The position numbers and the translations under genes were made by a program. The notes beneath the pieces were generated by a model. That model saw only the letters and a list, made by a program, of their open reading frames with translations. It ran no database searches and was not told the DNA's origin. DNA of 22,994 nucleotides from JACPWY01 sp964603655 (GTDB lineage Bacteria; Bdellovibrionota; FAC87; UBA2466). The DNA lies in NCBI GenBank assembly GCA_964603655.1, contig CAZRVZ010000228.1, forward strand, positions 1-22,994, given 5' to 3'. This document shows, piece after piece, positions 15,038 through 21,826 of the stretch (position 1 is its first letter; every line of letters starts with the position of its first letter).

Positions 15038-16258
15038 ATGCCAATCGCCATTACAATTACCCTGTTCCTATCGTTTTTGGGCAATATCGCTGCGAGTCAC
15101 TCCGCGGGCGATGTTGCGCTGCTAAAGATATATGCTGCCTCGAAGGAGGCTCGCACGCGCGTGAGCGAACACTTCGCGATCGACCAGGTGCTGCCGGACT
15201 ATGTGGTGGTAACGGTACCCGCCGCGAGTCGGGGAGAAGTGGAAAAACTAGGGCTTAAATATGAGTGGCTGCGAGGTCGCCCATTTCCAACGGTGGATGC
15301 TGCCTTTCACGATTTCGCGGAAGTGCAGTTTGAAATCGATTCCCTGGTGAAAACGTATCCGCAATTAGTTACTCGCGTTTCCATCGGGACCAGTATATCT
15401 GGCCGCGATCTTACTGGCGTCAGGATTTCATCGAGCGCATTGCAGGATAGCTTACCCACCGCCATTTTTATCGGCTGCCACCACGCTCGAGAGCATCTGA
15501 GTGTCGAGGTGCCGCTGATGCTGGCCCAGCACCTGGCCAAAAATTATGCGACAGATGCCCGCATCCGGCAGCTACTGGATACCCGCGAGGTGTGGGTCGT
15601 GCCGATGCTTAACCCCGACGGCGCGGAATACGATATCGTCTCCGGTAGTTATCGATTTTGGAGAAAGAATCGACGAGATAACGGTGATGGGACCTTTGGC
15701 GTCGATCTGAATCGCAACTACGGTGGTTTTTGGGGTGGCCCCGGAAGCAGCAGCAGTACCTCGTCGGATACGTATAAGGGCACGGCGGAGTTTTCGGAGC
15801 CAGAAACGGCAGCCGTTCGAGATTTTGTGCGTGCGCGAAAACACGCCTCCGTACTCCTCAGTTTTCACACATTCAGTGAACTGGTTCTCTGGCCGTGGGG
15901 ACACACGGACGATCTCGTTCCCAATGATCGCGACCGCGCGGTTTTTGAGACGATGGGAAAAAAAATGGCGGAGTGGAATCACTACACGCCACAGAAGAGC
16001 AGCGATCTATACCTGGCCTCGGGCGACACCACCGACTGGGCCTATGACGAGCTCAAACTGTTTGCCTTTACGTTCGAGTTATCACCGTCATCGATGTTCG
16101 GCGGCGGATTCTACCCGGGGGCAGCAGCCATCGAGCCCACCTTTAAGGCCAATCTGGAGCCGACGCTGTACCTCATCGACAACGCCGATGATCCGTACGC
16201 GGTGTTGGGAAAGAATGGGCGTAGATTGTTGGGCATAGATCCGCTCGGGATTTTGTAG
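15038..16258 (+). CDS. Secreted M14 zinc carboxypeptidase
   Basis: This exported metallopeptidase removes C-terminal residues from peptides. From ATG 15038 the product is 406 aa with signal peptide MPIAITITLFLSFLGNIAAS. A pro-region of about 70-90 residues precedes the M14 domain. Zinc ligands are His149 and Glu152 in HAREH and His277 in SFHTFSE. The substrate carboxylate site is at N225/R226 in DLNRNYGG, and the catalytic base is Glu347 in FTFELSPS. The order matches the carboxypeptidase A/T group. GGAGGG sits about 6 bases before the chosen ATG, deciding the start. The open frame extends far upstream (to 14657) without coding character and overlaps the opposite-strand TPR gene. Substrate preference (CPA, CPB or CPT type) is not clear. 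Confidence 0.9.
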   Translation: MPIAITITLFLSFLGNIAASHSAGDVALLKIYAASKEARTRVSEHFAIDQVLPDYVVVTVPAASRGEVEKLGLKYEWLRGRPFPTVDAAFHDFAEVQFEIDSLVKTYPQLVTRVSIGTSISGRDLTGVRISSSALQDSLPTAIFIGCHHAREHLSVEVPLMLAQHLAKNYATDARIRQLLDTREVWVVPMLNPDGAEYDIVSGSYRFWRKNRRDNGDGTFGVDLNRNYGGFWGGPGSSSSTSSDTYKGTAEFSEPETAAVRDFVRARKHASVLLSFHTFSELVLWPWGHTDDLVPNDRDRAVFETMGKKMAEWNHYTPQKSSDLYLASGDTTDWAYDELKLFAFTFELSPSSMFGGGFYPGAAAIEPTFKANLEPTLYLIDNADDPYAVLGKNGRRLLGIDPLGIL

Positions 16259-16498
16259 GTTCAAACTTAGACCTTCCTACCATGGTTGGACACCGCGCCG
16301 ATACTTCCCCAGGTGTGGGCATTCAAAATTCCAGTGATCATGGGAGTAACCGGATTCGCGAAACCGATGAGCCCGCCGAACCAACTGTTTGCGTGCCCGG
16401 GACGATAGGATATGCCACGGAGTTGCTGGCGGCTGACACGCTTGCATGGGCAAAAAAAATCATAACCTAGGATTCGGCCCGCGTTTTGGAAAAAGAGG
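16259..16498. other. 240-bp gap without a supported gene
   Basis: Located between the convergent carboxypeptidase and CoaB-like genes. A 62-codon plus-strand frame at 16282-16470 has no ribosome binding site, no family resemblance and no hydrophobic pattern, and I do not consider it a gene. No strong hairpin with a T-run was found. Confidence 0.5.
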
Positions 16499-17194
16499 CT
16501 AACGCGTGCCTATCAGCTCGGCAATCGCCTTGGCGATCGCCTGCTTGGTGCCCAGTTTCTTGACCACGCCATCGCGCCGGATAAGCGTCGCTGGGTGACG
16601 ACCCGCTCGAATGGTGTGCAGCGAGTTTACGCAGATCGCAAGGCTGCCGTGCTTTCTCAGGATGGCGCGACCTTTAGATACTGCAGAAACAGCGGCCATA
16701 CCGGATCTGGCCGAACACTTACCCGCCTCGAGTTTAAACTCAATGATTTCAGTCCTCGGAAACTGCTTGCGAAACTGGCGCACTATTTTTGGCGCCCGCA
16801 CCAGATGTACGGTCCACTGGCGATTCTTCGAGCTGACCTTTCCCGACATTGTATTTCGGGGAACGAAGTCCAGTACCGCCGCCGAAAAAATCGCATACTG
16901 CGGCCTTGTTTCACGGCCTGCCCGCAGCGCTGCCCCTAACATCTCCCGATTCGTCTCGATGCGTACGACTCGATCCAATTTCAACGCCTCAAAATCGCAA
17001 GCGCTTTGCCCCACGATTGCGGTTACTTTGCACCCGCGTTTTTTGAGCGCTTTGCAAATTTCAAACCCCAGTTCACCCGTCGAATAATTCGAAATAAAGC
17101 GAACATCGTCAAGATAGGCTCGCGTGGGACCGGCGGTGACCAACACCTGAAACATCGCCCGCAATTTTACCCGAGCTTTTGATCGAATCGCCAT
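16499..17194 (-). CDS. Stand-alone CoaB-type phosphopantothenoylcysteine synthetase domain
   Basis: The CoaB (DFP) domain joins cysteine to 4'-phosphopantothenate in CoA synthesis. The 231-residue protein has VLVTAGPTRAYLDDVRFISN (17-36) and NYSTGELGFEI (36-46), the nucleotide-binding start of DFP. SAAVLDFVP (104-112) is equivalent to the conserved NAAV.D motif, followed by nearby Lys119 and Lys123 and EFKLEAG. It lacks the N-terminal CoaC flavodoxin-like decarboxylase domain present in the common bifunctional CoaBC. Either CoaC is encoded elsewhere or this is a paralogue. The first 13 residues (basic) may be untranslated if ATG 17155 is used; neither ATG has a clear Shine-Dalgarno. It is convergent with the carboxypeptidase gene. 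Confidence 0.72.
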   Translation of the reverse strand: MAIRSKARVKLRAMFQVLVTAGPTRAYLDDVRFISNYSTGELGFEICKALKKRGCKVTAIVGQSACDFEALKLDRVVRIETNREMLGAALRAGRETRPQYAIFSAAVLDFVPRNTMSGKVSSKNRQWTVHLVRAPKIVRQFRKQFPRTEIIEFKLEAGKCSARSGMAAVSAVSKGRAILRKHGSLAICVNSLHTIRAGRHPATLIRRDGVVKKLGTKQAIAKAIAELIGTR

Positions 17195-17632
17195 GAAGTC
17201 ATTTCAATATCGCAATGCGCCAAAAAAGAAAAGGTGTGGAAATTCTAAAAAAAAGGGTCTCTAGAAACCGTGACGCAACACATCGTTTTCTTGGTTTTTT
17301 TTGGGGTGTTGAATTATTGACGAAAATAATTTGTGAATTTGCGTTGCGTCAATTTGCAACGGGTCAATCCCATTCCAAACGCGTTAAGTTGTCGGGATTC
17401 CAGCCCAAACTATTGCCTGTCCAAATAAAATGACTCGATGTATCGACGGCTCGTAACGCATGTCGTCTTTAGATTTTATTAATCTATATTTTCTGCGCGT
17501 CGAAAGAATAGTTGGCAGACGGATACTGTCAATTTTCCGTCGATATTTTGCAAGGATCGCAAGGGTCACCAAGTATGGTGGCATTTCAAAGGAAGGAGTA
17601 AGACGGGGGAACCGGTAGGGAGGGATACCCCA
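17195..17632. other. 438-bp regulatory region upstream of flagellin
   Basis: The stretch has no supported gene and is AT-rich in its first half. It holds several related half-sites: TGACGCAAC (17271-17279), TTGACGAA (from 17317) and GTTGCGTCA (17343-17351). The first and last form a 9-bp inverted pair. ATTGACG (17316-17322) and CGTCAAT (17347-17353) form another. A small hairpin TAGATT-TTATT-AATCTA lies near 17470-17487. I could not find a clean sigma28 (TAAA/GCCGATAA) or sigma54 (GG/GC) promoter. GGGAGGG, about 8 bases before the flagellin ATG, is the ribosome binding site. Confidence 0.45.
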
Positions 17633-18469
17633 ATGGGACTTCAAATTCTAACCAACACGATGGCGCTGAATGCGCAACGCCATCTCAATCAGGCGCAGAA
17701 CCGAATGCAGGGTGTTTTCGAAAAACTCTCTAGCGGTTCTCGAATCAACAGGGCCTCCGATGATGCTGCGGGGCTCGCCATCTCAGACGGTATTAATGCG
17801 AAGGTCCGGAGCTTGGGGCAAGCCGTCAGGAATGCCCAGGACGGAATTTCGTTTGTACAGGTCTTTGAGGGCGGTACGAATGAGATATCCAACATGCTCA
17901 TTCGAGTGCGGGAGCTAGCGATGCAGGCGTCCAGCGACACCGTCGGGCAGGTGGAGCGCAATATGATCGACAACGAGGCGCAACAGCTCAAGGCCGAGGT
18001 GGGACGATTGGCCCAAACCACGGAGTACGCGGGCACGAAAGTCTTCGCCGGAGGCGATGTGGATATAGAGTTTCAAGTTGGTTATCGCAATGACCCGGAA
18101 GCAGACCGCATCCGATTCAATCCCGGCGACAGCAATATGACCCTCGATGCTCTCGGCCTTGAAGGGCTTTCCATTGGAGAAAAAAGCGACGCACAGGACG
18201 CGCTGGAAACCCTGGACGAGGCGATCGGAAAGGTAAATGAGGTCCGGGCCCGCGTGGGATCGATTCAAAGCCGTCTGATGACGACCGTTTCCGCCCAGGG
18301 CGTCTTCATCGAGAATCTCTCCGCGGCGCGATCGCGCATTCGTGATGCCGACCTCGCCGAAGAGACCAGTAACATGGCCCGTGAGCTGATTCTGCGCAAG
18401 GCTGGCGTCGCGGTACTCACTCAGGCCAATAACCACCCGGCGTTAGCGCTGGAACTGATTCACTTCTAA
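17633..18469 (+). CDS. fliC: Flagellin
   Basis: Structural subunit of the flagellar filament. The 278-residue protein has the conserved N-terminal D0/D1 region (MGLQILTNTMALNAQRHL; LSSGSRINRASDDAAGLAIS at about 32-51) and C-terminal D1/D0 region (VGSIQSRL; ARSRIRDADLAEETSNMARE; final helix VLTQANNHPALALELIHF). Only a short middle (about 150-190) lies between, so there are no D2/D3 variable domains. This size is typical of Bdellovibrio-like flagellins. GGGAGGG precedes the ATG. It is followed without any gap by the membrane/coiled-coil gene. The long upstream region suggests its own promoter. Paralogues elsewhere are likely but cannot be seen here. Confidence 0.95.
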   Translation: MGLQILTNTMALNAQRHLNQAQNRMQGVFEKLSSGSRINRASDDAAGLAISDGINAKVRSLGQAVRNAQDGISFVQVFEGGTNEISNMLIRVRELAMQASSDTVGQVERNMIDNEAQQLKAEVGRLAQTTEYAGTKVFAGGDVDIEFQVGYRNDPEADRIRFNPGDSNMTLDALGLEGLSIGEKSDAQDALETLDEAIGKVNEVRARVGSIQSRLMTTVSAQGVFIENLSAARSRIRDADLAEETSNMARELILRKAGVAVLTQANNHPALALELIHF

Positions 18470-19156
18470 ATGACACCTTCTGGAACCTTGCTTCCTGATG
18501 CGCTGTCGATACTCTACCCCCTCATTCTTGTTGCCTCGATTCTCGCTACGATTGGTGCTTTAGTTTCCATTCTGTTTATTCGCTATCTTTGGCGTGAATG
18601 GGGCGTATTTCGAAAGGACTCAGCAGAAATCGGAGTTTCTGTGCATGGAAAATCGGATCCTTCCGTTTTCCCCCACACCAAATCAAAGGACGGGATTTGG
18701 GCTCAGGTATTTTTATTTATCGAACAGGCGGCTAAACATAGCGACGATCGTGAGATTCGCCGTCTGAATGAAGATCTGAAACGACTCTATAGAGAGAACG
18801 CCGATTTGCGAAATAACCAGGCATCGACAACGGGTAAGGTTGAATCGGTAAAAACGGATCGAGAGATAATAGAGGCACGGCTCAGAGTCGCTGACGCCGA
18901 CCTTATCAAAGAGCGTTCGATACGCACCCGACTTGAGGAGCGAGTTCAGGGACTCGACGGCCAATTGAAAAAGGTGTTGCTCGAGGTGACTAGAACCTAT
19001 GAAAGGACGCCCGATCGCCCCATATTTGAGCCCGGCATGACCGATGAGGTTGTACTGCTCCGGAGTGAAATTCAGGCACGTGATATCGAGCTGGAGAAAC
19101 TCAAAGGACTCCTCTTGAGAGCGGAGACCGAACTACGGCGCTCTCGCGCCGCTTAG
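18470..19156 (+). CDS. Single-pass membrane protein with long coiled coil
   Basis: I do not recognise the family. In the 228-residue product a hydrophobic helix at about 14-38 (LYPLILVASILATIGALVSILFI) is followed by a basic/aromatic juxtamembrane stretch (RYLWREWGVFRK). Residues about 85-225 are charged heptad-like helix (REIRRLNEDLKRLYRENADLR, EARLRVADADLIKERSIRTRLEERVQ, ELEKLKGLLLRAETELRRSR) predicted to form a cytoplasmic coiled coil. The ATG immediately follows the flagellin TAA with no spacer and no near Shine-Dalgarno, so translation probably depends on ribosomes finishing flagellin. A role in flagellar assembly or anchoring is inference from position only. Confidence 0.72.
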   Translation: MTPSGTLLPDALSILYPLILVASILATIGALVSILFIRYLWREWGVFRKDSAEIGVSVHGKSDPSVFPHTKSKDGIWAQVFLFIEQAAKHSDDREIRRLNEDLKRLYRENADLRNNQASTTGKVESVKTDREIIEARLRVADADLIKERSIRTRLEERVQGLDGQLKKVLLEVTRTYERTPDRPIFEPGMTDEVVLLRSEIQARDIELEKLKGLLLRAETELRRSRAA

Positions 19157-19308
19157 CGTGAGACTCTCTCTGCCTGTATTGATTCAAAAATAGACCCGCC
19201 AATCCGCCACGTGGCAAGTAATTGTCTAGCGGCGTAGTATTTTATACCTGGTAAAACTCCGGTCCGAAAAGAATGGTTTTTGCCCTGGTTCTGCGTCTGT
19301 CTGCGTCG

Positions 19309-19336
19309 TAATTATTGTTGTCCAAGCTTCCGATAA
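19309..19336 (+). promoter_or_regulatory. Sigma28-like promoter candidate for the CheD-like gene
   Basis: TCCGATAA (19329-19336) matches the flagellar sigma factor -10 consensus GCCGATAA in seven of eight positions. TAATTATT (19309-19316), 12 bases upstream, is a weak match to the -35 TAAAGTTT. The position would put initiation within a few bases of ATG 19347, implying an almost leaderless mRNA. No Shine-Dalgarno is present. Confidence 0.3.
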
Positions 19337-19346
19337 GATTCTATAG

Positions 19347-20243
19347 ATGAATCCACCCAATGCAGTTGCGCCCAAGGTACACCTGGAACAGGGGGGCGTT
19401 TATTTTTTCAAGGCGCCGATAGCGGTCACAACCCAGTTAAATCACGAGGTCCTTATCCTATTCGCGGTGCCAACAATTCATTCCTGCGGTCTCGTACTCC
19501 TGGAGTCCGAGATTCCGCAGAGGGCGGTCGAGGGGATGTGCGACAGCCTTTTGAAAAAACTGAGTGACGAGATGAAGGTGCCTGTAGATCGGATTCGGTT
19601 GAAGGTGTTCGGACAAAGCTTTGGGCGTCGGCGAAGCCTGCGCTACGTTGAATCGTGGAGCGTCGCCAATCGCATCCCGATCGTCGCGATGGATGTGGGA
19701 AAAAGCGTCACCCGAAATCTGCTTATCGACTGCGGTACCGGGCGCGTCGGCGTGAGCTATGCGGAAGGATTCACTGAGAACGACCCCGCTTTTTTATCCA
19801 TGGGAAGCGTGCGCCTGAGAGAGGCCACCCCGTCGGGCAGCCAGGAGATTTTGGTGCTCGCCACCAGCCGGGTAAATCGCACGCTCGTCAAGCAGGCGAT
19901 CGAGGAGATTGCCGGCTACCGCGCGAACTGCCCCAAGAACCCCATGCAGATCATCGCGCTCAACGATTTCAGGGATTTTTTTGCGACGGGGATTTTTCTC
20001 TTCGACGATTTAGAGCACCCGGAACTGATCGCCCCGTGGATATTAGACGCAGTAAGGTACTACCCGCATCTCAAATTCACCTGGATAGGGAAAAGCGACC
20101 CCACGCTCACGCTCCCTCCGGGCAGTCAAACGCTCAAGCTTCCCCGGCCGGACAAGATTATCGAGTTCAAGGCTGCTCTCGCGGAATTACTTCCCAAACC
20201 AATTCCCATCTTCGGGCGGGTGCTTCCGTTTCAGCGGAAGTAA
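19347..20243 (+). CDS. CheD-like domain fused to a receiver-like domain, catalytic residues missing
   Basis: CheD deamidates glutamines of chemoreceptors. Residues about 12-140 resemble CheD in the later part: LRLKVFGQ, SLRYVESWSVANRIPIVAMDVGKSVTRNLLIDCGTGRVGVSY, equivalent to the family's KVFGG, ERN..F, GIPVVAEDVGG..GR and TGRV.V. The GSC motif with the catalytic Cys is replaced by NHE (32-34). The usual His-containing NHFLLPE segment is LVLLESE (49-55). It is therefore probably inactive as a deamidase. Residues about 166-282 form an alpha/beta segment resembling a receiver: ILVLATS, IFLFDD at 216-221 with Asp220/221, FTWIGKS, and LKLPRP at 263-268. No signal peptide. It is near flagellin and convergent with htrA (14-bp gap). 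The CheD call is moderate and the receiver call weaker. Confidence 0.58.
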   Translation: MNPPNAVAPKVHLEQGGVYFFKAPIAVTTQLNHEVLILFAVPTIHSCGLVLLESEIPQRAVEGMCDSLLKKLSDEMKVPVDRIRLKVFGQSFGRRRSLRYVESWSVANRIPIVAMDVGKSVTRNLLIDCGTGRVGVSYAEGFTENDPAFLSMGSVRLREATPSGSQEILVLATSRVNRTLVKQAIEEIAGYRANCPKNPMQIIALNDFRDFFATGIFLFDDLEHPELIAPWILDAVRYYPHLKFTWIGKSDPTLTLPPGSQTLKLPRPDKIIEFKAALAELLPKPIPIFGRVLPFQRK

Positions 20244-20257
20244 AACCGTCGCACTCC

Positions 20258-21334
20258 CTACAAACTCTTCCCTTTGCCGGGCGGCAGGGTCAGCTTTACT
20301 GGAACCGATTTTTTTACCTTGCCTCGCATGTAATGGACGACGACGGTCTCCCCGTTTTTCTTTTCCGCCACGGCGTCGAGTATCTCGGGATAGGTCGAAA
20401 TAGGAGTGTCGTCTATCTGAAAGATGACGTCGCCACCGTAGGGTAGGACTCTGAAACCCAGAGCCACCTCTTTATTCGCTGCCTTGAGGCCGGCCCGCAT
20501 TGCCGGACTGTTCCGATAGATGCCGGTCACCATCACGCCGCGCTCGAGCGGAATCCCCAGGGCGTTGAAAAGACCGTCACTCATCGCGAGCCCTTCCACC
20601 CCGAGCCAGGGCCTTAAAACTTCGCCGAACTGAATCAGCTCATTCACTATCTTCTTCACCGTCTTTACGGGAATGGCGAAACCGATACCTTCGCTCCCGC
20701 CGCTCGTCGTGAAAATCTGAGCGTTGATGCCAATAAGACTCCCCGAGCTGTCGATGAGGGGGCCGCCAGAATTGCCTGGGTTGATGGCGGCATCGGTCTG
20801 GATGATGTCCTTAATCGTGCGATTGTTCGTGCCGCGAATATCCCTTCCCAAAGAGCTGACGATTCCGACGCTGAGCGACCCCCCCAATCCGAAAGGGTTT
20901 CCGATGGCCAGCACCTTTTGCCCGACGGAGAGCGCGGCAACGGAATAATCCAGTGCGGACAATTTCTTTTCTCCGGGCCGGATGCGCAGTACCGCCAGGT
21001 CCGAGTCGGGATCGGTGCCGATGAATTCAGCCGAAAAGGTGCTTTTGTCGTGTAACGTAACCTCGACCTGATTCGCACCGCCCACTACATGATCATTGGT
21101 GACGATGTATCCGTCGGGCCGGATGATTGCCCCCGACCCCACCCCTTTTTGCGGATACACCTCGAAAAAGAAGTTCTGCGTCAGTTTGACCGTGGTGATG
21201 TTGACTACGGCCGGATTGCACCGCTGGTAAATCTCGATATTATTTTTTTCATCGGGAGACAAGGCGAGACTCACGCCGCACAGCAAAGGCAGAACCAATA
21301 GATAACCGCGAAGATAGCTATGCGATTGTTTCAT
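20258..21334 (-). CDS. HtrA/Deg-type periplasmic serine protease with one PDZ domain
   Basis: Trypsin-fold protease for envelope protein quality control or regulated proteolysis. The 358-residue product begins with a signal sequence or N-terminal anchor (about 8-26, LRGYLLVLPLLCGVSLALS). The catalytic triad is His82 (TNDHVV), Asp112 (PDSDLAVL) and Ser189 (GNSGGPL). One PDZ domain occupies about 240-350 (WLGVEGLAM, GVMVTGIYRNSPAMRAGLKA, GDVIFQIDDTPI). The single PDZ and length resemble DegS more than two-PDZ DegP. It lies 18 bp downstream of the pterin dehydratase gene on the same strand, so co-transcription is likely. The Shine-Dalgarno is weak. Confidence 0.92.
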   Translation of the reverse strand: MKQSHSYLRGYLLVLPLLCGVSLALSPDEKNNIEIYQRCNPAVVNITTVKLTQNFFFEVYPQKGVGSGAIIRPDGYIVTNDHVVGGANQVEVTLHDKSTFSAEFIGTDPDSDLAVLRIRPGEKKLSALDYSVAALSVGQKVLAIGNPFGLGGSLSVGIVSSLGRDIRGTNNRTIKDIIQTDAAINPGNSGGPLIDSSGSLIGINAQIFTTSGGSEGIGFAIPVKTVKKIVNELIQFGEVLRPWLGVEGLAMSDGLFNALGIPLERGVMVTGIYRNSPAMRAGLKAANKEVALGFRVLPYGGDVIFQIDDTPISTYPEILDAVAEKKNGETVVVHYMRGKVKKSVPVKLTLPPGKGKSL

Positions 21335-21352
21335 ATTGGCCGTTTCATATTG

Positions 21353-21694
21353 CTACGGGATCGTTTCATAAAGCGCGTCGATTCGAGCCGCCAGGATAAA
21401 ATCATTAGCACTCACGCCTCCCACGGTGTGGGTCCATAACGAAAAGGTAACCTTATTATAATGGATAAAAATATCCGGATGGTGCTGTTCGCTTTCGGCC
21501 AAACGGGCAACGCCATTCACGAACTCCATCGCGGAAAGAAAATTTTTAAAGACAATTTTGCGCTCGATCACCTTGTCGCGAAGATTCCAGTTCGGCACGG
21601 ACTTCAACGACCGGGTAACGCTTTCTGAGTTCAGCGGACCCTGTGTGGGTGGAATTTCCTGGCAGTGCAGCGTCAATAAAGTCACTTTGTCCAC
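21353..21694 (-). CDS. phhB: Pterin-4a-carbinolamine dehydratase
   Basis: It dehydrates 4a-hydroxytetrahydropterin to regenerate the pterin cofactor of aromatic amino-acid hydroxylases. The 113-residue protein matches the family in length and motif: WNL (36-38), ESEQHHPDIFIHYNKV (67-82) with active-site His71, His72, Pro73 and Asp74, and WTHTVGGVSANDF (87-99) with His89. The start is GTG 21694, with AGGA about 8 bases upstream; no in-frame ATG exists near the N-terminus. It is followed by htrA in a probable operon and is divergent from icd. No phenylalanine hydroxylase gene is in the window, so its partner is elsewhere or it serves another pterin. Confidence 0.9.
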   Translation of the reverse strand: MDKVTLLTLHCQEIPPTQGPLNSESVTRSLKSVPNWNLRDKVIERKIVFKNFLSAMEFVNGVARLAESEQHHPDIFIHYNKVTFSLWTHTVGGVSANDFILAARIDALYETIP

Positions 21695-21723
21695 CGGCGA
21701 ATCCTATCTGAACTCCACTTTCG

Positions 21724-21753
21724 TTGACAAGGTTTTGTGCCCGACGCTAATCT
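21724..21753 (+). promoter_or_regulatory. Sigma70-type promoter candidate of icd
   Basis: A consensus TTGACA (21724-21729) is followed after 18 bp by TAATCT (21748-21753). It lies in the divergent region between phhB and icd, about 73 bases before the icd ATG. The -10 box is only a moderate match. Confidence 0.42.
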
Positions 21754-21826
21754 TAAATCTAACTGAAGTGTCGCTGACTTCCAGCCCTTTCTCAGCGGTA
21801 TTTTAATGACTTCCAGGAGCTCTAGC

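Noticed and set aside
16282..16470. 62-codon plus-strand frame between carboxypeptidase and the CoaB-like gene
   Set aside because: No ribosome binding site, no recognisable pattern and no family resemblance; likely chance.
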